This document shows positions 1 through 8,606 of a stretch of 64,000 nucleotides of DNA, one piece after another. The notes under the pieces were generated by a model. That model saw only the letters and a list, made by a program, of their open reading frames with translations, ran no database searches and was not told the origin of the DNA. The DNA lies in contig NZ_JACSOI010000011.1 of assembly GCF_018728565.1 (NCBI RefSeq), forward strand, positions 1-64,000, read 5' to 3'. Position 1 is the first letter of the stretch. Every line of letters starts with the position of its first letter. A program made the position numbers and the translations under genes. Source of the stretch: Zobellia russellii (lineage in GTDB: Bacteria; Bacteroidota; Bacteroidia; Flavobacteriales; Flavobacteriaceae).

Positions 1-855
1 ATGTCCACCGTTTCGTTAGCGGTACCCACTGCACTTGTTATCTGTTGGTCGTCACTGGCGTTGTTGGCCAAATCCTCTAATGCCTCTTGAACCGTAGTTT
101 CGTTTACCGTATCGCCATCAACATCAAAAGGAGTGTTCAAAGCTACCTCCGTAGCATCTTGAATCTCGTTTGTTGGGTCGGCATCCGCATCCTGAATATT
201 TATCGTTGTAGAACCACCTCGCTCTAAGTCGATGTCCACCGTTTCGTTAGCGGTACCCACTGCACTTGTTATCTGTTGGTCGTCACTGGCGTTGTTGGCC
301 AAATCCTCCAATGCTTCCTGGACCGTAGTTTCGTTTACCGTATCGCCATCAACATCAAAAGGAGTGTTCAAAGCTACCTCCGTAGCATCTTGAATCTCGT
401 TTGTTGGATCGGCATCCGCATCCTGAATATTTATCGTTGTAGAACCACCTCGCTCTAAGTCGATATCCACGGTTTCGTTAGCCGTACCTACTGCACTTGT
501 TATCTGTTGGTCGTCACTGGCATTGTTGGCCAAATCTTCTAAAGCTTCCTGAACCGTAGTTTCGTTTACCGTATCGCCATCAACATCAAAAGGAGTGTTC
601 AAAGCTACCTCCGTAGCATCTTGAATCTCGTTTGTTGGGTCGGCATCCGCATCCTGAATGTTGATAGTAGTTGAACCACCTCGCTCTAAGTCGATGTCCA
701 CCGTTTCGTTAGCGGTACCCACTGCACTTGTTATCTGTTGGTCGTCACTGGCGTTGTTGGCCAAATCCTCTAAAGCTTCCTGAACCGTAGTTTCGTTTAC
801 CGTATCGCCATCCACATCAAAAGGAGCATCCAACGGAACTTCCGAAGCATTTTGC
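1..855 (-). repeat. 231-bp (77-residue) tandem repeats, at least 3.7 copies
   Basis: The same phrase (atgtccaccgtttcg and neighbours) recurs at 1, 232, 463 and 694, an exact spacing of 231 bp, so the reading frame is kept. Copies differ by only a few substitutions (for example atatccacggtttcgttagcc in the unit starting at 463). The array continues off the left edge. The unit encodes a 77-residue module with FDVDGDTVNETTVQEAL, ASDDQQITSAVG and DIDLERGGSTTINIQ. Confidence 0.95.
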
Positions 856-3266
856 TCATCTAAATCCACACTACTGATTTGGTATGGGTTTCCTGCGGAA
901 CCATCTCCTGCTACAGAAACATTTGCATTTCCAGATTGTACGATAGTCTCCGTACCATCGGCAGCAGCTACGGAAAGGTCATAATCATTACCTGTTTGGT
1001 TTAAAGTTACAGAACCGTCCGTAGAGGATATAGTTTGAATCTCATTGTTCGGGTCACCATCTAAATCAGGACTGGCATTGCCCCCCACTTGGTTCCAATT
1101 AGTACCGTCAAAAACATATAACTGCCCAGCAACCTCGTCTACATAAGTTACCCCAGCATTTGACGGTGTTATTGTTGGTGCCCCACTATCTATTAATGTA
1201 AGCTCATTGGTTTCGTCTTCATCTGAATCTGTTGAATTAACCGTGTAGTTTCCATTGCCGTCATCAGTTACCGAAATAGCTCCTGTACCAGCAATTACGG
1301 TTTCTACAAGAGATGATAAATCTACATTTGCAGAACTCCCTCTTTCTATATCTATTTGAAGTTGATTTGTTCCGCTTAAAGTAGCACCCGTTAAATTCTG
1401 GTTATCGCTAGCGTTGGCTGCCAAATCAATAATTGCTTCTTCCACCGTATTTTCATTAACACTGTCCCCATCAACATCTAATGGATTTGTTAAATTAACC
1501 TCCGTTGCTTCTTGATCATCCGTACCATCAAAACTGGTTGAAGTATTATCTTCCGAAACATAAGTATATGTAATATTATCAGCTGTAGACAATGTTGTAA
1601 CCGTCTCATCTATTTCCGTTACCGTACCGTCCGCTTCCGTTACCGTGGCAATAAGGTTACCCGCAATAACATTAGTAATATCGATTCCGTTCGTGTTGAT
1701 ATCCACGTCCGTTCCATCGCCATTGGTAAAACGGTAAAGACCGCCTCCTAAATCCGTAATGTCCGATTTGGAAACCGTTACACTTGTTCCGGCCTCATCA
1801 ACCAAAGTGATGTTCCCGTCATTGTTATCCTCTATTCGTACGATGCTCTCCTGAATGGAAACCGTGGTCCCGTCCTCTTTACGGTATACACCGATTTCGT
1901 TTCCGGAGTTTGAAGTTCCGGTGATGTCCGTAACCGTCTCATCTATTTCCGTTACCGTACCGTCCGCTTCCGTTACCGTGGCAATAAGGTTACCCGCAAT
2001 AACATTAGTAATATCGATTCCGTTCGTGTTGATATCCACGTCCGTTCCATCGCCATTGGTGAAACGGTAAAGGCCGCCACCTAAATCCGTAATATCCGAT
2101 TTGGAAACCGTTACAGTATTTCCTTCTTCATCCACTAAAGTGATGTTCCCGTCATTGTTATCTTCTATACGTACGATGCTCTCCTGGATGGAAACCGTTG
2201 TCCCGTCTTCCTTTTGGTATACACCGATTTCGTTTCCGTTGGTCGAAGTTCCGGTGATGTCCGTAATTGTTTCGTTAATATCTGTTGTTGACCCATCTGC
2301 CTCGGTTACAGTTGCAATGCGATTTCCCGGAACGATATTGCCAATAGACATTCCGTTGGTGTCAATAGTAACATTTGTTCCGTCACCATTAGTGAACTCA
2401 TAAAGACCGCCTCCCAAATCCGTAATGTCCGATTTGGAAACCGTTACAGTATTTCCTTCTTCATCCACTAAAGTGATGTTCCCGTCATTGTTATCTTCTA
2501 TACGTACGATGCTCTCCTGGATGGAAACCGTAGTTCCGTCCTCTTTTTGGTATACACCGATTTCATTACCGGAGTTTGAAGTTCCGGTGATGTCCGTAAT
2601 TGTTTCGTTGATATCTGTTGTTGACCCATCTGCCTCGATTACGGTTGCAATACGATTTCCTGGAACGATATTGCCAATAGACATTCCGTTGGTGTCAATA
2701 GTAACATTTGTTCCGTCACCATTAGTGAACTCATAAAGACCTCCTCCTAAATCCGTGATATCAGACTTGGAAACAGTTACTTGGGCTCCTAATTCATTTG
2801 TAAATGTTACATTACCATCGCCTTCATCACTTATATCCGTTATTGTTTCATTAATTGTAACTAAATCACCGTTCTCGTTTTCATAAACTCCAATAGCATT
2901 TCCTGTAGGCGCCGTTGCCGTTAAGGTAGTAATGGTCTCCACCGGTAAAATAACTGATGCAGTGCCCCCATTTTCAAGGGAAAGCGTAAGTTCTCCGCTT
3001 AAACCATCAAAAGTAAAGTTTTGGAGCTGCTGGTCATCGGAAGAGGTCAGCTCCCAAGAATCACCATCCCAAAAATAGATAGTCCCTGTATCCGTATTTA
3101 CATAAATATCACCTATGTCAGCACCTGCAGGAGTAGTTAATCCTGGAGCTGTAACATCGGTACCGCTTAGCACCTCACAGTTACATTGGTCTTCCAAACT
3201 GACCGTAGTCTGTGCAAATGCTAATCCGGAGATTAGGAAAACTAAGATTATACTTATTTTTTTCAT
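1..3266 (-). CDS. Giant repeat-containing secreted surface protein (N-terminal part, 3' end beyond left edge)
   Basis: The minus-strand reading frame is open from ATG at 3264-3266 to the left edge (about 1088 codons), so the C-terminus is not visible. The N-terminus is a classic signal peptide (MKKISIILVFLISGLAFAQ) followed by a Cys-containing segment and a tail-fibre-like stretch about a temporal or visual 'GDIYVNTDTG' motif. Residues ~135-560 are built of 111-residue repeats rich in ITDLGGGLY and DNNDGNITLV; residues ~805 onward are 77-residue repeats containing FDVDGDTVNETTVQEAL. A degenerate 77-type unit lies between (about 1320-1530). The composition (Asp, Asn, Thr, Gly; almost no Cys) suits an exported beta-rich adhesin. 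Export by type IX secretion with a C-terminal sorting domain beyond the window is an inference. I do not recognise a named family. Confidence 0.85.
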   Translation of the reverse strand, partial: MKKISIILVFLISGLAFAQTTVSLEDQCNCEVLSGTDVTAPGLTTPAGADIGDIYVNTDTGTIYFWDGDSWELTSSDDQQLQNFTFDGLSGELTLSLENGGTASVILPVETITTLTATAPTGNAIGVYENENGDLVTINETITDISDEGDGNVTFTNELGAQVTVSKSDITDLGGGLYEFTNGDGTNVTIDTNGMSIGNIVPGNRIATVIEADGSTTDINETITDITGTSNSGNEIGVYQKEDGTTVSIQESIVRIEDNNDGNITLVDEEGNTVTVSKSDITDLGGGLYEFTNGDGTNVTIDTNGMSIGNIVPGNRIATVTEADGSTTDINETITDITGTSTNGNEIGVYQKEDGTTVSIQESIVRIEDNNDGNITLVDEEGNTVTVSKSDITDLGGGLYRFTNGDGTDVDINTNGIDITNVIAGNLIATVTEADGTVTEIDETVTDITGTSNSGNEIGVYRKEDGTTVSIQESIVRIEDNNDGNITLVDEAGTSVTVSKSDITDLGGGLYRFTNGDGTDVDINTNGIDITNVIAGNLIATVTEADGTVTEIDETVTTLSTADNITYTYVSEDNTSTSFDGTDDQEATEVNLTNPLDVDGDSVNENTVEEAIIDLAANASDNQNLTGATLSGTNQLQIDIERGSSANVDLSSLVETVIAGTGAISVTDDGNGNYTVNSTDSDEDETNELTLIDSGAPTITPSNAGVTYVDEVAGQLYVFDGTNWNQVGGNASPDLDGDPNNEIQTISSTDGSVTLNQTGNDYDLSVAAADGTETIVQSGNANVSVAGDGSAGNPYQISSVDLDEQNASEVPLDAPFDVDGDTVNETTVQEALEDLANNASDDQQITSAVGTANETVDIDLERGGSTTINIQDADADPTNEIQDATEVALNTPFDVDGDTVNETTVQEALEDLANNASDDQQITSAVGTANETVDIDLERGGSTTINIQDADADPTNEIQDATEVALNTPFDVDGDTVNETTVQEALEDLANNASDDQQITSAVGTANETVDIDLERGGSTTINIQDADADPTNEIQDATEVALNTPFDVDGDTVNETTVQEALEDLANNASDDQQITSAVGTANETVD
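1597..2860 (-). repeat. 333-bp (111-residue) tandem repeats, about 3.7 copies
   Basis: The phrase cgatgctctcctg recurs at 1841, 2174 and 2507, and gtaaccgtctcat at 1597 and 1930, all with spacing 333 bp. Two subtypes of the unit exist: the two C-terminal copies read NGIDITNVIAGNLIATV, the two N-terminal copies NGMSIGNIVPGNRIATV, while the neighbouring DLGGGLY and EDNNDGNITLV segments are shared by all. Confidence 0.93.
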
Positions 3267-3820
3267 GACCATTACTTTACTTGAAACCGTATTGTTCAAA
3301 ATCTTTATCCTTACCATGCGAACTAGCTTTAGACGCAGTGTACTTTTTATTCCAAAAAAAATATCTGAATTCCGCCCCCGGACATTGCACCTTAGAAGTG
3401 CCTTTTGGTATGGCGAAGAGGATGAAGAACACCCTAAATGCCACTTGGTTTATAAAGAATAAACCTATGTCAAACTTTGGTTAAGTTATTCAGTTTTTTG
3501 GGTTGTGTTGAACCAATCCTATTGAGAATGATCCAATTACACTTTACAAAATTAATCTTAGTACCTGCAATGGAAAATAATTGTTGTATAAGTGTGAATT
3601 CCTATTGTATACGTACTGAAAAATGAGGTCTTGGTTTATTTTTTTCCTGTGTTAATCGTCGATAAGTCCAATAATATCGCTATACTACAGAGGGTCATAT
3701 GTTTACGAGAATAGTGTAATATGTAGAAAAGTAAAGGCTAAAAATGGTGTCTAAAACGAACGTAGAACTGTTTAAATTTGGACAAACTTACATTTCATAT
3801 TTAACCATTATATAACATTG
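3267..3820. other. Intergenic stretch of 554 bp without a convincing gene
   Basis: This lies between two minus-strand surface genes and must carry the leader and promoter of the giant repeat gene. A minus-strand box TAATTTTG matching TAnnTTTG sits at 3547-3554, but no TTG lies at the right distance, so I rate it weak. A second match (TAAGTTTG, 3783-3790) also lacks a partner. No terminator hairpin is obvious after the gene ending at 3821. The open plus-strand frame at 3115-3462 mostly overlaps the repeat gene and looks like a shadow. Confidence 0.4.
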
Positions 3821-6800
3821 TTAATTTGGCTTTACTCTGTAAGTTATTCGCCTATTCGTAATAACAGTATACGCCTTAATTATACTTAAAGGAGAAAACT
3901 CAGAAGTAGAGTTTGCCAATGTAGCCGTAGTAGTTACCGTGTTACCTAAACCAATAGCTGAAGGAAGTGGAATACTGAATTTAAACTTGTTGGTATTGTC
4001 CGTATTATTATCATCATCGCTATAAGCGGTAACCCTTGATTCCGAATCGGAAGCAGAACCTTCTACCATGGTGCCTAGGTACCGTTGTCCCTCTCCATAA
4101 TCATAGGTCATGCCCAATCTATTATCTCCTGCAGTGGCAGTTCCTTCATTAATATCAGTTGCAAACAACTCTATAGTAGCTCCCGGTCTTGACCAACCCT
4201 CTACTACCAGATTTGACCCTGAAACATACGCCCCTGTAATTACAGGGAAGTTTAGGACACCGTTGGGACCACTATCCGAGTCTCCGGAGTCATTAATGGT
4301 TACCCCATCACCAAAACCATCAGATAAATCAATATCTATTCCTAGAGCAGGAATTGCCGTACCGTTTGCGTAAATTGAGTTCCTAGAGATTAAGTTTCCT
4401 GATGTATTCCCGCCACTTAGAACAATACCCGCCCCGCCACTGGAAGTTATAATGTTATTGGTTACAGACGAATTACTTCCATCCAAACGAATACCTACAT
4501 TTGCATCATCTCCCGAACATTTACCTCCATCTTGACCCGAGTTGGAAATTGTATTCTCCGTAATGGTCAAAGAACCGCTTATTCCTTCTGCATCTACGCC
4601 TAGGGAAGCAGCTCTATCAATTAAGTTTTGCTGAATTATAATTCCAGACCCACCACTAATTTTTATATTATCAAAACAAGCGTTGTTTCCATTGTCCGTA
4701 ATATGATTGTTTTGTATTAGGGTAGACGTTCCTCCGTTCACCAAAATACCTTCATCCGTATTTCTTGCTATATAATTGCTGTCTACAATAGATGTTCCTC
4801 CAATAATTTCCACGCCATAATCTATATTTCCCGATGCATTGCCACGAGCATTCACACCCAGTAAACTGTGCGACACAGTTGCAGACCCACCCTGAATAAT
4901 AATTCCTGCATTATTATTGGCACGAACAGCAATATTACGAGTTACCACATTTGTGCCGTTTAATTGCAATACATCACCTGAGGGACTATACAATTCAATT
5001 TCCGGTAGGTCAAAGTTGGGCAGATTCGTATTTGAAACTCCTACCCCTGTTCCTCCAGAACCAACAGTTCCTGTATTTGTGTTACCCGAATAAGCAGTTT
5101 GCGTACGCCCATCAATAACAGTATTGGTACCAGTTATTACCGGAAAATCGTTGGGATTGGACATGGCAATATTAAAGTATCCATTCGCAAAATTGGCATC
5201 GCCCGTTCGTCCTAATGGATCACTAGTAGTTGGTATCATAAATATTGAAGTGTCCTCACCTGTCGCTGGATCAAATATACCGTTCGCTTCAATATCCAAA
5301 CCAACTTCTCCTATTGCATTTGAATTCAATATAAACTGAGTAAGTGAACCTTGTCCGTTCTCGTTTGTATTTACTATAGTATTAAAATTAAATCCAAAAT
5401 TAATACCTACAACACCGTTACCGGCCACCTCAACACTAGCTATGCTTTGAGCATTATTAAAAACACCCAATGATACATCCTGAGTTGCTGTTGGGTCAGT
5501 TCCCCCAACTTCATCTGTTACATCTACGATACTACCAGATATCATTTCGGTTTTATATGTCTGAACGGGGTAACATGCAGAACAGTTTGCTCCACTATCT
5601 CTAGTAGACCGGACCGTTGAGCTCACTACTTTTATAAAGTAGTCTCCATCTGCCATGCCTCCAAACGAATAATTTCCGTTCGCCTCTGTATTTTTTCTTT
5701 GTATAAAATTACCAGAAGAATCAAAAAGCTCTACGATTGCACCCGAAATTCCTACTCCTCCAGAGGCCAATTGATCACGGCCTGCGCCACCCGGATAATT
5801 GACATCTTCAAAAACACGACCTGCAATTAAGTTGGACGGCACTTTCAATACCACCGCTGCAGAAATCACAAAATCCTGACCTACGTCAACATTTGCTGTG
5901 ACCTCACTATCTGCCGGTTGAATAAATGATGAAATATCATAAGTATCTAAATCTACACCGTAAGTAGCAGCATTATTATAAACCGGAGGACCTACCGTAT
6001 TGTCATAAATTGTAGAGTTATAGGAGTTATTACCTGTTTGACCTCCATCTCCCGTAAGAATAAAATTTTGATTTCTTTGATTGGTAATGGACAGTTCTTC
6101 AGGATTGGTAGAGCCAGAACTAGATCCATTCAAATCTGGATCACCTTCCCACGATAAAAATGAAGCTTTGGCGCCTGTTCCCGATATGGCATAAAAAGAA
6201 TCTAGCGTAAACGAATTACCATCATTACTTAAACCATCAAAACCCTGGTATAAGTTTATATTTACTGCTGGCAAAGAACGGTCTTCATAAAAAACCATTA
6301 ACGCCCAGCCACCAAGAACCGTACTTGTTGTACAATATTCTCCCGTATTATTAATGGTAAGACCACTAAAGTCAAAAACATTACTTGATAAATTGGATAC
6401 GCCTTGAACTATAGTGGTTACATCACTTACATAACCAAAAAAGTTTCTATTGCCCAAAGATGTCTGATATAGAAAGTTAGCAGAAACACTTTGTCCTTCA
6501 AAAGTTACATCTGCATCACGAACCGTACTAGAATGAGACCAATACAGATAAGCCCTTTCAACAGAAGCTGTTGCCGGAACAGGAGATACCAAACTATTGG
6601 ACGATGATGTAGTAACCGCACAAGGACTAGCCCCATTGGGACTTGTACGTAACGTACCTCCGGTAGTTGAGTAATCATAATACCCATCAAATTCTTGAAA
6701 CAGTGTTAATGGGTCATTTGCTAAGATCTGAGAATTTATGGTACCCTTACCCGCATCGTTATAATTTACAACTGCATACTGGGCATTTGCTCCAGTAAAG

Positions 6801-8329
6801 ACAATATCAAAATCTTCTGCAAATTCCGGAATACCATCATTGGCTATAGGTACAGAAATGGTCTGAACATTATTTAACTCTCCTGTAAAGGTTAGCGTTC
6901 CTGATGTGGCGGTATAATCGCTTCCTGCCAAAGCCAATCCGTCTACGGTCTCAAAATCTACCGTAAATGGGGCTTCAACAAAACCAAACAAAAATATATT
7001 TCTTCCGTGCGCAGCTCTTGTAGACCTTACGGTAAACACGGCATTACCCACATCTTCATCAATTGTAATGTCCTCAATTATAATAATGGGACCGTCAGGA
7101 AAACAATTGATTTCTGCCTCCCAACCAGCTCCGGTGTTATTTCCGTTAGAAACAAACCTAAACGTTAGACAGCCTGAAGCAGCCGAAGAATTTATTGAAG
7201 TGGGTACATTGGCACTATCATACTGACCTATTAAAGTAGCTCCCGTTGAATTACCATCATAAATATAGAGTATATCTCCAGAAACTATCTCGAAACTGGT
7301 AAAGTTGACATTCAAATATGTATCAGCTGTATCCGGACATATGGTATAGGTTACATCTTGATTATTAGAATAATTAGAGAGTCCGCCTGGATCAAAAAAG
7401 GTATCGCTACATGTAGTTGCACTACCGCCATTAGTCATTATTAAGGCGTCATCATCTATAATCGTTGCTGTAGCTGTATCACTAATGTCTACTTGAGGGT
7501 CTGATGCTAGAGTGAATTCCAATATGAAATTTTCCGGATTCTCAATAGTACCGTCATCTAAAATGGGAACGGTAACAGTTTCCGTATCACCTGACGTACC
7601 ATTGAAGTTTAAAATACCAGAAGCAGAAGTATAATCGTTACCATCAATTGCAGACCCATCTACCGTTCTGTAATTGACCGTAAAAGGAGCTGTAGCGTTC
7701 GTACCTGTATGCCGTACCGTAAAAGTAGCATTGCCCCCGTCTTCATCTACTGTTATGTCATCTACCTCCAGAACAGGAATAGGTGCTGGAAAAGTTGCAG
7801 AAATCTGAAAATTATCGATAAAGGCGTAGTCATTATTATTCCAATTGCTACCTGATCTCGCCAATCGTATCGTTGTGGTTGCGGAAATAAATCCTGATAT
7901 ATCCCGAGTATAAGTTCCTGTGGTGTTGTTTCCGTTAATGGTACCTACTGTTGTATATGACGCTCCTCCATTGTTAGAAACCTGTATTCCCAAAGCTCTT
8001 CCCCCTGTTAGGCTTATACTCGTATAATCAAAGCTAAGAGTTGCTGTTGCAGCTCCATTAAGATTTACTGATCTACGAATAGTTTCTGACCATATATAGT
8101 ATAATTCCAGCCTATTGCTACTTATTCTAATATATTGACTGGTGGGGCCATTATTTGAATCGCCAGTTTCTATCCAATTTGTAGAAAAGTTAGAACTGCC
8201 ATTATTATTTGAGTAAGATACACTGCTAAAATTATCGCGATAGGTTTCTTGTGCGACCAACTGTAACGAACACAGCATCGCCAAAAAAACATAAAGAATT
8301 CTAGTATGGTTATACACTATTTTTAGCAC
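3821..8329 (-). CDS. Large secreted multidomain protein: Calx-beta, CUB-like, Cna-B/SdrD-like and parallel beta-helix
   Basis: This is a 1502-residue exported protein. The signal peptide ends near LQLVAQ (about residue 27). A jelly-roll-like N-terminal domain follows, then two Calx-beta domains (about 183-296 and 416-533, with DEDGGNATFTVR and DYTSASGILNF signatures) flanking a CUB-like domain (about 296-413, paired Cys, SGDILYIYDG). Next is a long beta-rich module with YLYWSHSS, an SdrD/Cna-B-like domain (about 836-950, AGRVFEDVNYPGG ... GNYSFGGMADGDYFI) and a right-handed beta-helix (about 1106-1370, NNHITDNG-type repeats). The last residues (VITNRRITYRVKPN) do not look like a standard type IX type A or B sorting domain. 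A surface or matrix role is inferred from the domains; no enzymatic residues are recognised. Confidence 0.85.
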   Translation of the reverse strand: MLKIVYNHTRILYVFLAMLCSLQLVAQETYRDNFSSVSYSNNNGSSNFSTNWIETGDSNNGPTSQYIRISSNRLELYYIWSETIRRSVNLNGAATATLSFDYTSISLTGGRALGIQVSNNGGASYTTVGTINGNNTTGTYTRDISGFISATTTIRLARSGSNWNNNDYAFIDNFQISATFPAPIPVLEVDDITVDEDGGNATFTVRHTGTNATAPFTVNYRTVDGSAIDGNDYTSASGILNFNGTSGDTETVTVPILDDGTIENPENFILEFTLASDPQVDISDTATATIIDDDALIMTNGGSATTCSDTFFDPGGLSNYSNNQDVTYTICPDTADTYLNVNFTSFEIVSGDILYIYDGNSTGATLIGQYDSANVPTSINSSAASGCLTFRFVSNGNNTGAGWEAEINCFPDGPIIIIEDITIDEDVGNAVFTVRSTRAAHGRNIFLFGFVEAPFTVDFETVDGLALAGSDYTATSGTLTFTGELNNVQTISVPIANDGIPEFAEDFDIVFTGANAQYAVVNYNDAGKGTINSQILANDPLTLFQEFDGYYDYSTTGGTLRTSPNGASPCAVTTSSSNSLVSPVPATASVERAYLYWSHSSTVRDADVTFEGQSVSANFLYQTSLGNRNFFGYVSDVTTIVQGVSNLSSNVFDFSGLTINNTGEYCTTSTVLGGWALMVFYEDRSLPAVNINLYQGFDGLSNDGNSFTLDSFYAISGTGAKASFLSWEGDPDLNGSSSGSTNPEELSITNQRNQNFILTGDGGQTGNNSYNSTIYDNTVGPPVYNNAATYGVDLDTYDISSFIQPADSEVTANVDVGQDFVISAAVVLKVPSNLIAGRVFEDVNYPGGAGRDQLASGGVGISGAIVELFDSSGNFIQRKNTEANGNYSFGGMADGDYFIKVVSSTVRSTRDSGANCSACYPVQTYKTEMISGSIVDVTDEVGGTDPTATQDVSLGVFNNAQSIASVEVAGNGVVGINFGFNFNTIVNTNENGQGSLTQFILNSNAIGEVGLDIEANGIFDPATGEDTSIFMIPTTSDPLGRTGDANFANGYFNIAMSNPNDFPVITGTNTVIDGRTQTAYSGNTNTGTVGSGGTGVGVSNTNLPNFDLPEIELYSPSGDVLQLNGTNVVTRNIAVRANNNAGIIIQGGSATVSHSLLGVNARGNASGNIDYGVEIIGGTSIVDSNYIARNTDEGILVNGGTSTLIQNNHITDNGNNACFDNIKISGGSGIIIQQNLIDRAASLGVDAEGISGSLTITENTISNSGQDGGKCSGDDANVGIRLDGSNSSVTNNIITSSGGAGIVLSGGNTSGNLISRNSIYANGTAIPALGIDIDLSDGFGDGVTINDSGDSDSGPNGVLNFPVITGAYVSGSNLVVEGWSRPGATIELFATDINEGTATAGDNRLGMTYDYGEGQRYLGTMVEGSASDSESRVTAYSDDDNNTDNTNKFKFSIPLPSAIGLGNTVTTTATLANSTSEFSPLSIIKAYTVITNRRITYRVKPN

Positions 8330-8381
8330 TTTTTGAAGCTTTGAATAGATGCCGACCGAACGGACCGAGCACTTAACCCAG

Positions 8382-8389
8382 CAAATATA
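8382..8389 (-). promoter_or_regulatory. Possible -7 box for the 1502-residue surface gene
   Basis: The minus strand reads TATATTTG, a full match to the Bacteroidota -7 element TAnnTTTG, about 50 bp upstream of the start codon. No TTG is present 18-21 bp further upstream, so the assignment rests on one element. Confidence 0.3.
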
Positions 8390-8551
8390 TCCGTACTAGA
8401 ACTACTTAAGAAAAATTTGTTGTGAAGACCCCAATAGTGAGCGTAACTGATAGTTTTTACAATGTTTAGGTATTTTAAAGCATGTTGAATTGCCTTTAAA
8501 ATAGACGCATTATCGATTAAATACTTATCTACTTTGTACAGTACCGTGAAC

Positions 8552-8584
8552 AAAAAAGGCAGCTACTTTAAAGTAGCTGCCTTT
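8552..8584 (-). terminator. Intrinsic terminator of the cargo-PorP-OmpA operon
   Basis: A perfect 15-bp inverted repeat (8555-8569 with 8570-8584, core GGCAGCTAC) is followed on the minus strand by six T residues. It lies 22 bp past the stop codon of the OmpA-like gene. Confidence 0.85.
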
Positions 8585-8606
8585 GGTATTGTATTTCTTA
8601 GATATA

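Noticed and set aside
1-855. CRISPR array suggested by regularly repeated units
   Set aside because: Units are 231 bp, lack unique spacers and lie in an open reading frame; they are protein repeats.
3115-3462. Plus-strand open frame of 115 codons upstream of the giant gene
   Set aside because: Half of it is antisense to the signal-peptide end of the repeat gene; no family resemblance and no promoter.
3547-3790. TAnnTTTG boxes in the 3267-3820 intergenic region as firm promoters
   Set aside because: No TTG element at 18-21 bp; too common by chance in AT-rich DNA.
8323-8553. Minus-strand open frame of 76 codons before the 1502-residue gene
   Set aside because: It overlaps the following gene start and the promoter box, with no recognisable protein features.
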